Shown piece by piece: positions 9,235 through 18,812 of a stretch of DNA of 64,000 nt. The position numbers and the translations under genes were made by a program. The stretch's first letter is position 1, and the number at the start of each line of letters is the position of its first letter. Source of the stretch: Dyella psychrodurans (GTDB taxonomy: Bacteria > Pseudomonadota > Gammaproteobacteria > Xanthomonadales > Rhodanobacteraceae). Location: NCBI RefSeq assembly GCF_003363265.1, contig NZ_QRBF01000006.1, positions 168,110 through 232,109 on the forward strand, in the 5' to 3' direction. Below the pieces are notes generated by a model that saw only the letters and a list, made by a program, of their open reading frames with translations, made no database searches and had not been told where the DNA came from.

Positions 9235-9927
9235 TCAAGCCTTGCTTTGCTGCACGGCGTCGACAATCACGCGCTCGACGAGTTCCGGCGCGGTGACGCT
9301 CGGTACGTGATCGACGGGATAGGCGCTGATCTGCGCGTTCATGCGTTCGGCCATGAAGCGCTGCGTTTTCTCCGGAATCATGTGATCGCGCTGCGCCACC
9401 AGGTACCAGGCAGGCACGCGCTTCCAAAGCGGCTGATCGACGGGAACGGTGATGCAGTTGGGCGAAATCGGAAGCTGCGCGGCGGCGAGCGCCTGTTGCT
9501 CCTCGGGGGTGGCGTGCTGCGCGAACGCAGCGCCAAACGCTTCCTTCGGCAACCAGATCCAGCCGTTCTCATCCGGCGCGAGCTTCGGCGCCTTGTCGTC
9601 GTGTTCGTTGCGATAGAACACGTCGGCCACCGTCTCGCCTTGGTCCGGCGCGAGCGCCGCGACGTACACCAATGCCTTCACCTTGGAGCTTTGGGTCGAG
9701 GCGATCACCGCGCCCGCATACGCATGACCGACCAGCACCACCGGCCCCTCGACCCGTTCCAGCGTCTTGTTCAGAGCCGCCGTGTCGTCAGCCAGGGACG
9801 AAAGCGGCAGGCGTGCCGTAACTGCCTTAATGCTTTTTTGATGGAGCAGCCGAACGACCTTATCCCAGCTCGTCTCATCCGCCCATGCACCATGGACCAG
9901 CACCACGGTTGCTGCGTTGGTGTTCAT
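9235..9927 (-). CDS. Alpha/beta-hydrolase lacking the Ser nucleophile
   Basis: 230 residues of the EstC-like alpha/beta-hydrolase group: LVHGAWADETSWDKV near the N-terminus, YVAALAPDQGE after the elbow, and a C-terminal DHVPSVTAPE with the expected His. The nucleophile elbow reads VGHAYAGAVI instead of the usual GHSYGG, so the catalytic Ser is Ala. The ATG at 9927 is well supported by GGAGAGG a few bases upstream. First gene of the operon with the other hydrolase and the SDR. It is distantly similar to the secreted protein at 55984-56748. Confidence 0.83.
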   Translation of the reverse strand: MNTNAATVVLVHGAWADETSWDKVVRLLHQKSIKAVTARLPLSSLADDTAALNKTLERVEGPVVLVGHAYAGAVIASTQSSKVKALVYVAALAPDQGETVADVFYRNEHDDKAPKLAPDENGWIWLPKEAFGAAFAQHATPEEQQALAAAQLPISPNCITVPVDQPLWKRVPAWYLVAQRDHMIPEKTQRFMAERMNAQISAYPVDHVPSVTAPELVERVIVDAVQQSKA

Positions 9928-10026
9928 TTTCGGCCTCTCCCATGCAGTTGGAACTCGGAACGGGGGCGGCCTGAAGATTGAAATCTTGATAACCGCCTCA
10001 ACAATGACAAGGAGGTTATTCCTGCA

Positions 10027-10063
10027 AAAGTAACTTGTCAAGAGCTTTTAAGGGGGTTACTTT
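10027..10063. promoter_or_regulatory. Inverted repeat upstream of CGNR gene
   Basis: AAAGTAAC (10027-10034) pairs with GTTACTTT (10056-10063), 20 bases before the CGNR start codon in the divergent region shared with the hydrolase operon. It could be an operator for the CGNR protein; binding is inference. Confidence 0.4.
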
Positions 10064-10083
10064 GCGCACCAGGAGACAGACCC

Positions 10084-10716
10084 ATGACCCAGCCCATGCC
10101 CGCCCTTTTCCTGGCCGACTCGCTCGGACTGGATTTCCTCAATTCCATAGCCACACCGGTCGATACCCCCATCGATTGGCTCGAAGACGGCGAAGGCCTG
10201 TTGAGCTGGCTCCGGCAGGCGCACCTGGTGCCGGATGAGGTGATCGACTCGATGCGTGCGCGGGCGATTCCGGGAGAGATCGATCGCCTGGCGGATCAGG
10301 CGCGCACGCTCAGGGAGTGGTTCCGACACTTCGTCCGCGCGCACAAGGGACGTCCGCTCGAAGCTGCGGACCTGGCCGAGCTTGAACCGCTCAATCAGTT
10401 ACTGAAACGCGACGAGGGGTATGACGAAATCATCGCCCCGGAAAGCGACGCAACCTCCACGCTGCGCCTGATCCGCTCGCGTCGCTGGAGTTCGCCCGAG
10501 GCGTTGCTGCTCCCGATCGCACAATCGCTCGCGCAATTGGTTTGCGACGAAGACTTCTCTTTTGTGAAAGCGTGCGAAGGCCCGGTCTGCACGCTGCTGT
10601 TCGCCGATCACACACGCGGGCACGCACGCAAATGGTGCAGCATGTCGCTCTGCGGCAACCGCGCGAAGCAGGCGGCGCACCGGCAGCGCCTGAAGCCGTC
10701 GCTGGCTGGCGGTTGA
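10084..10716 (+). CDS. CGNR zinc-finger protein (ABATE domain)
   Basis: 210 residues. The N-terminal part (LDFLNSIATPVDTPIDWLED) matches the ABATE domain and the C-terminus carries the zinc finger C-x-LLF-x8-RKWCSMSLCGNRAKQAAHR, including the naming CGNR motif. Family members are putative stress-responsive transcription regulators. It faces the hydrolase/hydrolase/SDR operon and is the likely controller. Its stop is one base from the convergent ABC transporter stop. Confidence 0.88.
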   Translation: MTQPMPALFLADSLGLDFLNSIATPVDTPIDWLEDGEGLLSWLRQAHLVPDEVIDSMRARAIPGEIDRLADQARTLREWFRHFVRAHKGRPLEAADLAELEPLNQLLKRDEGYDEIIAPESDATSTLRLIRSRRWSSPEALLLPIAQSLAQLVCDEDFSFVKACEGPVCTLLFADHTRGHARKWCSMSLCGNRAKQAAHRQRLKPSLAGG

Positions 10717-10717
10717 T

Positions 10718-12397
10718 TCAAGCGGCGACGTTGCGATCTTGTCCGATGGCAATGCGCTGATCGGCGATCGCCATCACGTCGGGCCGGTGCGACACCACGA
10801 TCAGTATCGTTTGCGGCAGACGCTGCCTGAGTTTCGAAAGCACCTTGATTTCCGAAGCGACGTCGAGCGCGCTGGTCGCTTCGTCCAGTAAAGCGAGACG
10901 CGGCTGGCGCAGGATCACTTGCGCCAGCAGCAACCGTTGCAGCTCGCCGCCGGAGAGTTTGCTCGATGCGTTGTCGATGGCGGAATCCAGGTTGCGGTGT
11001 GTTTCGGCAAGCCGCCTGGCCAGACCAACATCTTCCAGCACGCTCATCAGCATGTCGTCGGTGGCATCGGGCGCCGCCCACAGCAGGCATTCGCGGATCG
11101 AACGCTGCCATGGCCGAACGCTCTGGCTGACGTAGGCGCCTCGACGTACCAGTTCGCAATACGCATCGAAATCGATCGATCGCGCACCGATACGGGCGAC
11201 GAACTCCTTAGGCTTGGCCATGCCGGCCAGCACATCGACCAGGCTGCTCTTGCCGATACCGGAGTCGCCCGACACCAAGGTCAGTTTGCCGGGCGCGAGT
11301 GCGAGTTCGCCGATATCCAGCGTATCGAGCGGCGGCATCAGCCGCACGCGCCCGATATGAAGTACGTCTTCGGCAACGACGCGATGCGAAGGCACACAGG
11401 ATGACGATGACGGATGCCGATGCATGTACCGCTGCCACAATTCGAACGCGGGCACCGCGGCACGCAATTGCTGGAAGCTTTGCCGCGTGGACACCAGATA
11501 AGGCAACAAACGCCCCAGCAGCAGGCACACGGCGATAAGCGAAGCCTGATCGACGCCATGCAGGCGATACGCCAGGACGAAGATGGCGGCGATGCCGACC
11601 GCTGCCAGCAACTCCAGCATCAGTCGCCCGGAAGCGATCAGGTACAGCTGACGTTGATAGCCGTGGCGGAGTCGTTCGGAAATATCGCCATAGCTTTCTT
11701 TTTCCGCCTGTTCCTTCTCGAACGAGCGCACGTGGCGCAAGCGGCGCGGAAAATCTTCGCTGAGCCAGAACAGGCGCGTCAGGTCCGACACGTATTGCCG
11801 GCTGACCTGCGCCTGCTCGCGGCTGCTGATGCGCGACGCCACCAAACCCAAACCAGCCAGCAAGGGCGTCGCCAGAACCAGCGGCGGCGATACCCACAGT
11901 GCAAAGGCGACGCTCACGACGGCGGTCACGCCCGCGACCAGCAGCTGCAACAACGCGTTGAAACCCTGGGTGATGATTTCGATGTTGTAGGTAAGCACGT
12001 TGGCGATTTCCGCCGAGGTGGCATCGGCCAGCGACGCCAGCGGGGCATCGATCAACCGCGCATGGACCGAGCGCCGCAGATGCATGCCGTAGCGACCGGC
12101 AAGACGCGCACCTTGCCGCGCCGCCTGCCAGCGCAGCAATGCAAACGCGATGGTGGCTCCCGCGAAGACGGCTGCATGCAGATCGGTGCCGCCTTGCACA
12201 TCGAACAATCCGTTGCCGATCGGCAAGGCGTGCCCGGGTTGAACCAGCGGCAACACCAGCACCGCCGCGAGGCTGCCGACCAATGCCGATCCCAGCGACA
12301 GCAGCACGTAAACGGCAATGCCAGCCACGCCGACGCTTTTCAGCGTGCTCGCAAACGCGCGCAGCGGTTCGTCCGGCAAGGGCGCATGACCGGACAT
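10718..12397 (-). CDS. ABC exporter (fused membrane and ATPase domains)
   Basis: 559 residues. About six helices span residues 20-310, then an ATPase domain with Walker A SGDSGIGKSS (about 375-384), signature KLSGGELQR (about 479-487), Walker B LALLDEATSALD and H-loop VVSHR. It has no C39 peptidase domain. The half-transporter layout suggests a homodimer exporting a peptide, lipid or glycan. It lies 145 bases after the HprK-like gene, so both are probably one transcript. The start at 12397 follows GAGG; upstream open frame is not conserved-looking. Confidence 0.85.
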   Translation of the reverse strand: MSGHAPLPDEPLRAFASTLKSVGVAGIAVYVLLSLGSALVGSLAAVLVLPLVQPGHALPIGNGLFDVQGGTDLHAAVFAGATIAFALLRWQAARQGARLAGRYGMHLRRSVHARLIDAPLASLADATSAEIANVLTYNIEIITQGFNALLQLLVAGVTAVVSVAFALWVSPPLVLATPLLAGLGLVASRISSREQAQVSRQYVSDLTRLFWLSEDFPRRLRHVRSFEKEQAEKESYGDISERLRHGYQRQLYLIASGRLMLELLAAVGIAAIFVLAYRLHGVDQASLIAVCLLLGRLLPYLVSTRQSFQQLRAAVPAFELWQRYMHRHPSSSSCVPSHRVVAEDVLHIGRVRLMPPLDTLDIGELALAPGKLTLVSGDSGIGKSSLVDVLAGMAKPKEFVARIGARSIDFDAYCELVRRGAYVSQSVRPWQRSIRECLLWAAPDATDDMLMSVLEDVGLARRLAETHRNLDSAIDNASSKLSGGELQRLLLAQVILRQPRLALLDEATSALDVASEIKVLSKLRQRLPQTILIVVSHRPDVMAIADQRIAIGQDRNVAA

Positions 12398-12542
12398 CGC
12401 TACACGTCCTCGCGGCCGTCCGGCCGGGACGGCCGCGATTCCGTTGAAGCTTTGGCTGTACTCAGAACCCCTCTCCTTCCGCATGGCACGCCGCCATGCC
12501 CGTAAGTGCGGCGTTCGTGGGTGTCGGTTGCACGCGTTGAAG

Positions 12543-13565
12543 TCATTTGCCGAGCAGCTGCAGCAATGCATCGACGGATGCTCGCGGATGGCTGCCGCGG
12601 CGCAGCCGGTATACACCCGCGTGCCGCAGCTGCTCTTCGAAACGCGACCAGCCCGGCTGCCCGGCGGCATACGGTTGATCGGCCACGAGCCGGCCGGCGA
12701 TGTCGTGTTCCGGCAATGGATGCAACAACTCGCTCGCATCATCGGCGGCCTGGCTGGATACAAACACCGCACCGACCAGTTTCAGTGGAGCGGTGGCGGG
12801 CCGGCCATATCCCAACCTGAGATCCGCCTCGAATTTCGCCGCGCCGCTACGGCGGCGAATGACGGGCGATTCGCTGATCCATCGGCGCGCGCTTTCGTCT
12901 TCAACAAATCGCAAGGCATCGGCTTGCATATGCAGGTAATTGGCCACACCGGTTGCGAGCATGTTTTCCGGCTGCACGAACACCGCATCTTCGGCGAGAA
13001 AGTCCAGGCCGCGCAGCAGGCTGTGCAAGGCGAGCGTCGATTTGCCCGATCCACTCGCGCCGAGTAACAACACGCCGCGTCCGTCAAGTCCCACGCATGC
13101 GGCGTGCAACGGAACCAGACCCACGCCACGCGATGCCAGGGTGAAGACGGCGAATTCGATCAGCTCGTAGCGCAGATGATAAGGACGCTGCAGCATGTCC
13201 TCCGATGCCACCACCAATGCCTTGTGCTGCTCGGGCATCAGGACGACGTAATTGCATGCATCCATGATGCCGCACAGGATGCCGGCCCCGGACTGCATCT
13301 GCACGGGCGGCGGTTCGGCCGTACTCGGTGCGTTGCGCGGGAGCAGACGCAATTCGATGCGAAATGACGTCGCGGATGTCGGCAGGTGATGCGATGGCAG
13401 GCCGCCGTAGGCCTGATCGACCACATGCAGCAGCGCAACGCTGTTGCTCTCGAACAGGAAGCTTCCGCCGAGGATCTGCTTGCGCGTGGAAAACGGCTGG
13501 CGCGACCGTTCGCGAAAGGGATCGACGTGGGTTTCGCTTATGCGGGGGCTACAGGTCAAAGCCAT
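12543..13565 (-). CDS. HprK-like kinase
   Basis: 340 residues. The C-terminal half has the HPr-kinase-like P-loop LLLGASGSGKSTLAL (169-180), preceded by VPLHAACVGLDGRG and followed by FLAEDAVFV, the typical order in HprK-related kinases of RiPP and exopolysaccharide loci. The N-terminal 130 residues resemble the family-specific adaptor rather than HprK's DRTGG domain. No HPr protein is nearby, so the target is unknown. It is divergent from the radical SAM gene at 13812. Confidence 0.82.
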   Translation of the reverse strand: MALTCSPRISETHVDPFRERSRQPFSTRKQILGGSFLFESNSVALLHVVDQAYGGLPSHHLPTSATSFRIELRLLPRNAPSTAEPPPVQMQSGAGILCGIMDACNYVVLMPEQHKALVVASEDMLQRPYHLRYELIEFAVFTLASRGVGLVPLHAACVGLDGRGVLLLGASGSGKSTLALHSLLRGLDFLAEDAVFVQPENMLATGVANYLHMQADALRFVEDESARRWISESPVIRRRSGAAKFEADLRLGYGRPATAPLKLVGAVFVSSQAADDASELLHPLPEHDIAGRLVADQPYAAGQPGWSRFEEQLRHAGVYRLRRGSHPRASVDALLQLLGK

Positions 13566-13811
13566 AAGGTGTCAGCCGATTCGTGTCCGGCCCTGCGCAG
13601 CACGGCACCAGATCCATCCAGATCAATGTGCGGGTGAGTGCGGTTTTTCCCCGAATGGGTTGCGCATCCGACTATTTCGTCGCGCCAGGCAACCGCCGGC
13701 GTGCCACGCAGCACTCACGACCAAACAGCGTTGAACGATGGAGCCGACACGCCGGCGCCAACGCCGGTGCTGATGCAGCTTATCCAACGCTACGATCGAG
13801 GCTCCTCCCCG

Positions 13812-15323
13812 ATGCTTAAGATCCAGGTAGGCCACTCCTACTTCCTGACATACGATCGGAAACAGTGGGAGCGCGGCAAGCCCTACCCTCCCCTTGCCAC
13901 CCTGCACCTTGCCGCGCTCCTGCGGGAGATGGGGCATGAGATCGCGTTGTTCGACGCGATGCTCGCCGATGGCGTCGAAGATTATGCAGGCTCGCTCCAT
14001 CGCGCCCAGCCAGACGTGGTGGTCATCTATGAAGACAACTTCAATTTCCTGACCAAGATGTGTCTCGCCCGCATGCGCGAGGCGGCGTGCCAGATGATCA
14101 GCGAAGCGCGTGCCTACGGTGCCCGCGTTATCGTTGCGGGTTCCGACGCATCCGACCAGCCCGACGCTTTTCTTGCAGCGGGCGCGCATGCGGTACTTAT
14201 CGGCGAAGGCGTCGCGGCGCTGGTCGAACTGATCAACCGTTTGGAACAGAACCCAGGCATCGATGCCGAAAACTGGACATCGGGCATCACCGGGGTCGCC
14301 ACGCTGGTGAGCGAACAGACGCACGTCACACGCATCGGCGTGCAGCCGCCCGATCCGCGCCTGGTGATCCACCCGGCGTGGGATCTGGTCGACATCGAGC
14401 GCTACCGCACGATGTGGCTCGCGCATCACGGCTACTTCAGCCTCAACATGGCGGCGTCGCGCGGCTGCCCCTTCCGCTGCAATTGGTGCGCCAAGCCGAT
14501 CTGGGGCAACCACTACAAACAACGCAGCGCGCAGGACATGGCCGCGGAGATGACGTATCTCAAACGCATGTTCAAGCCCGACCACATCTGGATGGCCGAC
14601 GACATCTTCGGCTTCCACATCGATTGGGTGGTGGAATTCGCCGAACATCTGAGTGCCGCCGACGGTTCCGTGCCTTTCACCATCCAGACGCGCGCCGACC
14701 TGATCAGCGAACGCATGGCCGCCGCCTTGAAGCAGGCCGGATGCACCGAAGCGTGGATCGGCGCGGAAAGCGGCAGCCAGCGCGTGCTGGATGCCATGAC
14801 CAAAGGCACCAAGGTCGCCGAACTCATCGCAGCACGCGAACGACTCGGCAAACACGGCATACGCGTAGGCTTCTTCATCCAGCTCGGTTATCTGGGCGAG
14901 CAACTCATCGATCTGCTGGCGACGCGCGAGTTGATCACGGCCGCGGCGCCGGACGACATCGGCGTCAGCGTCTCCTACCCGCTGCCGGGCACCAAATTCT
15001 ACGAACAGGTGAAAGCCCAGCTCGGCGAAAAGACGCATTGGCGGGATAGCGCCGACCTCGCGATGATGTTTCGCGGCGCCTACGACTCCGATTTCTATCG
15101 CAGCGTGCGCGATCTCATGCACGAGCAGATCGCCATCCAGCAATCGAAGAGCAGCACGCCGCCGGAACGTTACGACGAAGCGCTTTCCACCCTCGATGTC
15201 CGTTGGAATGCGTTGCTCGCTGTCGAACAACAGCACCGCACCGAACATGCGACAACGTCGCTCGCCACCGCATCAAGCCACACCCGACCGCCACGCCATG
15301 TTGCCACCGCTCAAAACCGTTAA
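13812..15323 (+). CDS. B12-binding radical SAM enzyme (first copy)
   Basis: 503 residues. The N-terminal 170 residues form a cobalamin-binding Rossmann-like domain (LATLHLAALLREMGHEIALFDAML, VIVAGSDASD, GEGVAALVEL). Then comes the 4Fe-4S motif C199-x3-C203-x2-C206 in SRGCPFRCNWCAK, and a TIM-barrel with IQTRADLIS and TEAWIGAESGSQRVLD. Members of this class do methyl transfers or rearrangements at unactivated carbon. I take the ATG at 13812, after GAGG, because it opens the cobalamin domain. The downstream nucleotidyltransferase gene overlaps it. Confidence 0.87.
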   Translation: MLKIQVGHSYFLTYDRKQWERGKPYPPLATLHLAALLREMGHEIALFDAMLADGVEDYAGSLHRAQPDVVVIYEDNFNFLTKMCLARMREAACQMISEARAYGARVIVAGSDASDQPDAFLAAGAHAVLIGEGVAALVELINRLEQNPGIDAENWTSGITGVATLVSEQTHVTRIGVQPPDPRLVIHPAWDLVDIERYRTMWLAHHGYFSLNMAASRGCPFRCNWCAKPIWGNHYKQRSAQDMAAEMTYLKRMFKPDHIWMADDIFGFHIDWVVEFAEHLSAADGSVPFTIQTRADLISERMAAALKQAGCTEAWIGAESGSQRVLDAMTKGTKVAELIAARERLGKHGIRVGFFIQLGYLGEQLIDLLATRELITAAAPDDIGVSVSYPLPGTKFYEQVKAQLGEKTHWRDSADLAMMFRGAYDSDFYRSVRDLMHEQIAIQQSKSSTPPERYDEALSTLDVRWNALLAVEQQHRTEHATTSLATASSHTRPPRHVATAQNR

Positions 15324-16521
15324 GGCCGGCTTGTATCGCACCACCGAAGCGCTCGCCGCCGAACTGGCGCTTGCGCGGCCGGGCACGCCGACGCCCGCGT
15401 GGAGCGATCTCGAATGGCGATTGGCTTCGGCGGCGGCGGTGGCGCACGGCGTTTCGCCGCTGCTCTCCCGGCTTTCCTATTGGCAGAACCCGGGATGGAA
15501 ACAGTTTCTCGCCGAGCAACGCGAGCATGTCGAACATCGCCAGCAACGCATCGTCTCGCTGCTGGCGCAGATCGATGCCGAAGCGCGCGCCGCCGGCCTG
15601 GCCATCGTGCCCCTGAAGGGTTCCGCGCTGCACGCCATCGGGATGTATGCGGCCGGTGATCGGCCCATGGCCGATATCGACCTGCTGGTGCGCGAAGCGG
15701 ATACCGAACGCGCCTCCGCGCTGCTGGAAGAGCTCGGCTACGTCGAATCGTACGCGCAATGGAAACATCGGGTATTCAAGCCGTCGGACGGCGAAGCGTT
15801 CGCGGGCCTTGGCGAACATCGCGATACGCCGGTCAATATCGAACTGCATACGCATATCCAGGAACGGCTGCCGATCTCCACCATCGACATCACCGACCGG
15901 ATCTACCCGAAGAAGCCGCATCCCGGATTGAATGCCTATCCTTCGACAGGTGCGCTGATGAGTCACCTGTTGCTGCACGCAGCCGGCAATATCTGCGGCC
16001 GCAGCCTACGCCTGATTCACCTCAACGACATCTCCCTGCTGGCCACGCGCATGACCACGCGCGACTGGGACGCGCTTTGGGATACGCATGCCACCGAAGC
16101 GCCGTGGTGGGCACTGCCACCGTTACGACTGGTGACACGCTATTACCGCCAAGCGATTCCCGATTCGGTGCTCAGGCGCGTCGAGCGCGATTGCAATGTC
16201 CTGCTGCGCGCCGTGTCAAGGCGGCAGACGCTGACGCAGGTTTCGTGTTCCGCATTATGGCTGCGTGCGCTGCCAGGCATCGAATGGTCGCGCTCGGTCG
16301 GCGAAGCAGGGCATTGCATCCGAAATCGCATCAAGCCCACCCAAGAAGCCGTGAAGGAACGTGCCGACATGGTACGCACGCAGGTCTGGTTGCAGGGCCA
16401 AAGCTGGGTGACGTTGAATCACGGCCGCCGCGTGCTGACCTGGCTGACGAAACCGGTGCCTCGTATGGATACCTTGTATGTCGTGCGTGCGGCGCTGGAA
16501 TCGACCAAGCTCGCGGTTTAG
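15298..16521 (+). CDS. PF14907-type nucleotidyltransferase
   Basis: 407 residues. The signature is VPLKGSALHAIGMYAAGDRPMADIDLLVREAD (about 104-135): a KG pair, an R before the metal-binding DID, as in uncharacterised nucleotidyltransferases (PF14907) found next to HprK-like kinases in lasso-peptide and exopolysaccharide loci. The start is uncertain (15298 or 15247); both overlap the radical SAM gene, so coupling is likely. It converges on the glycosyltransferase operon end, 29 bases away. Confidence 0.8.
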   Translation: MLPPLKTVKAGLYRTTEALAAELALARPGTPTPAWSDLEWRLASAAAVAHGVSPLLSRLSYWQNPGWKQFLAEQREHVEHRQQRIVSLLAQIDAEARAAGLAIVPLKGSALHAIGMYAAGDRPMADIDLLVREADTERASALLEELGYVESYAQWKHRVFKPSDGEAFAGLGEHRDTPVNIELHTHIQERLPISTIDITDRIYPKKPHPGLNAYPSTGALMSHLLLHAAGNICGRSLRLIHLNDISLLATRMTTRDWDALWDTHATEAPWWALPPLRLVTRYYRQAIPDSVLRRVERDCNVLLRAVSRRQTLTQVSCSALWLRALPGIEWSRSVGEAGHCIRNRIKPTQEAVKERADMVRTQVWLQGQSWVTLNHGRRVLTWLTKPVPRMDTLYVVRAALESTKLAV

Positions 16522-16550
16522 AGCCGCTCGCTACGTTTTGTTGATGGCTC

Positions 16551-17681
16551 TTAGCGCGCGATGCGCAGACCGCTGCTGAAACGCGCCGCGAGCAGCTGGT
16601 GATAGAGCGCCTCGAACATGCCCGCGGTGTAATCGGCATCTTCGGCCATCGCACGGCGTTGCGCCTCGCTTGCCAGATGAAGTCGCAACTCCTCATGCGC
16701 CAGCACATGCTGGATCGCACGCGCCAGCGCTTCCCAATCGCCCACCGGCACGGCACACGCGGCCTGCGGCGACCATTCGGCGATATGCCCTACCGCGGTC
16801 CCGACTGTCGGCACACCCAACACTGCAGCCTCCAGCAGTACCAGCGGACCGGCTTCGTGCAGCGACGACATCACCAGCAGGTCCGCCGCTGCCATGATCG
16901 GCCGCAACTCGCGCTGCGTCTTGAAGTCGAGAAAGCGGATGTACGGCTCCAGGCCAAGCTGATGCGCCAGCCGGTCGATCTCGCCTTGCAGCGTATCGAC
17001 GCCGACCATGTCCATCCGGAAGTTGACGCCGGCTTTCGCCAGCGCGGCGAGCGCGCGCAGCAGCGTCGGCTGATCCTTGACGCGATTGAGACTGGCGACG
17101 TGGACAAGCCGGGCCTGCGCGCCGGTGCGGCCGCGCGGGGAAATGGGTGGCCACTGCTTCAGGTCGACGCCGAGCGGTATGCGCTCCGCATGCAGGCCGA
17201 GGCCGCGCAGCGAGTCGATGATGGGCGCGCTCGCCGCCGTGATCGCGTCGGCGGCGCGCAATACCAGCGCTTCGCGCAGCCGCCCTTTCCACTTCTGCCG
17301 ACCGCCATAACCGATCTCGTGCAACGCGACGAGCTCGCCGCCTGCGATGTGCACCACGCTAGGCAATCGCAACCACTTCGCCGCCGCCACGGCGACGAAG
17401 CTGCAGGAGCCCGAGAAGATCGCGTGCACGAGATCGAAAGGAGCCTTTTGGTGTTCGGCATGAATGGCCTTGATGGCACGAAGCCGCGTCCAACCGTCGC
17501 CGATGTTGTGAATGGTGGCGCCGGCAAGCTTCCAGCGATCCGGCGCGGCTTCCTGCCGCAAGGCAAACACATGCACGTCGTGGATACGCGCCAAGCGCTC
17601 GATCAAGGCAAGCAGCACGGGGATCACCCGGAATTCTCCGCTGCGATCCACGCCGCCCGGAACGACCAGGGCCAGTTTCAT
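16551..17681 (-). CDS. Glycosyltransferase family 4 (last operon gene)
   Basis: 376 residues of GT-B fold: N-terminal acceptor domain (MKLALVVPGGVDRSGEFRVIPVLLALIERL), then RLVHVASLNRVKDQPTLLRAL and the nucleotide-sugar site SSLHEAGPLVLLEAAVLGVPTVGTAVG. It should transfer a sugar from an NDP donor to a lipid-linked glycan at the cytoplasmic face. The start overlaps the stop of the preceding GT gene (ATGA). Final gene of the 15-gene polysaccharide operon. Confidence 0.86.
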   Translation of the reverse strand: MKLALVVPGGVDRSGEFRVIPVLLALIERLARIHDVHVFALRQEAAPDRWKLAGATIHNIGDGWTRLRAIKAIHAEHQKAPFDLVHAIFSGSCSFVAVAAAKWLRLPSVVHIAGGELVALHEIGYGGRQKWKGRLREALVLRAADAITAASAPIIDSLRGLGLHAERIPLGVDLKQWPPISPRGRTGAQARLVHVASLNRVKDQPTLLRALAALAKAGVNFRMDMVGVDTLQGEIDRLAHQLGLEPYIRFLDFKTQRELRPIMAAADLLVMSSLHEAGPLVLLEAAVLGVPTVGTAVGHIAEWSPQAACAVPVGDWEALARAIQHVLAHEELRLHLASEAQRRAMAEDADYTAGMFEALYHQLLAARFSSGLRIAR

Positions 17682-18808
17682 CGCAACCCCCGTGGCTGGT
17701 CGCCGAGCACTTGCGCATAGGCCTCGGCCCACTGCCGTCCCACCGCCGGGAATGAAAGCGCGGCGTCGAAGTGTGCGCGCACCCGTTCCGGCAACTGGCG
17801 ATGCGTTGCCGCATGAATCAATGCTTCCGCCAATCGCGTCGCATCGCCGCACGGCCACAGATGCCCGACATCGCCAGTCAGTGCGCGGAACGATGGGATA
17901 TCCGTGACGACTGGCGTGACGCCACACGCCATGGCTTCCAGCAACGCATAGCCGCAGCTTTCGCTACGACTTCCCGAGACATATATATCCGCCGCGCGCA
18001 TCAGCCATTCCACACGCTGATGCGCCACCTTGCCCAGCAGATGCACGCGCCCGGAAAGGTGTGGATCGCGATCGATGCGTCGTTGCACGGCCGGCAGCAG
18101 CGGCGCATCGCCGAAGACGCACCACAATTTCAGTCCCGGCAGTTTCGTCGCGGCCTGCGCGACGCCGTCGAGCACGGTCATGGGATCCTTGCCGGCGCTC
18201 AAATGTCCCACCCACAGGATGCACGGATCGCCATAGAGCCCCGTTTCCGCGCGGGCGCGGGCGCGGCTGCCGCGCGTGAAGCGGCAACTGGATTCCGGTA
18301 TGGCGAATACCTGCGCGCGGGGATCGAGCAAATGCGCGTCGGTAAAAGGTTGCGCGAGTTCCGGTGCGGTGAATGCAACGCCCGAGGCAGCCTTGTACCA
18401 GCGCCGCCACTGCGGTCGTCGCCACCAGTGCGGCGGCCGGTTGGCGTGATCCTGGAAAAGGATCGGCAGATCCGGCAGGTATTGCGCGATGGCGAATGCA
18501 TCTTCGGCGAAATCCAGGCCATGCACATGCAGGACATCCGCCTTGATGTCGTCGATCAGATTCGCGAAGCGACGGCCGCGACTTATGGCGGTTTCCGCAT
18601 CGCGAATGTCGCTGAAGTGATACCCGATGCCGTTGTGGACCACGTGAACCGGTTGCGTGGTCGCCTGGATCACCGACACACGCGTGCCGGAACTGGCGAC
18701 CGCTTCGGCGACATCCACCAGCGACGGCCATTGCCTGAAAACCTCGGTCGCGCCGAGGCCCTCCGGCACCGGAACGAAGTTGATCTGCGCAACATGCAAC
18801 GCCGGCAT
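17678..18808 (-). CDS. Glycosyltransferase family 4
   Basis: 376 residues, also GT-B fold: HVAQINFVPVPEGLGATEVF at the N-terminus, then ILWVGHLSAGKDPMTVLDG and the donor-binding SGSRSESCGYALLEAMACGVTPVVTDI. Same length as its downstream neighbour, to which it is translationally coupled by ATGA. It lies four bases after the radical SAM gene stop. Donor and acceptor are unknown. Confidence 0.87.
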   Translation of the reverse strand: MPALHVAQINFVPVPEGLGATEVFRQWPSLVDVAEAVASSGTRVSVIQATTQPVHVVHNGIGYHFSDIRDAETAISRGRRFANLIDDIKADVLHVHGLDFAEDAFAIAQYLPDLPILFQDHANRPPHWWRRPQWRRWYKAASGVAFTAPELAQPFTDAHLLDPRAQVFAIPESSCRFTRGSRARARAETGLYGDPCILWVGHLSAGKDPMTVLDGVAQAATKLPGLKLWCVFGDAPLLPAVQRRIDRDPHLSGRVHLLGKVAHQRVEWLMRAADIYVSGSRSESCGYALLEAMACGVTPVVTDIPSFRALTGDVGHLWPCGDATRLAEALIHAATHRQLPERVRAHFDAALSFPAVGRQWAEAYAQVLGDQPRGLR

Positions 18809-18812
18809 TCGC

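Noticed and set aside
13623..15248. 541-codon open frame on the minus strand, antisense to the first radical SAM gene
   Set aside because: It has no domain and mirrors a well-supported gene; long antisense frames are expected in high-GC codon usage.
10718..16521. Lasso-peptide biosynthesis cluster
   Set aside because: The HprK-like kinase, PF14907 protein and ABC exporter fit, but no B1/B2 protease, asparagine-synthetase-like cyclase or precursor is visible.
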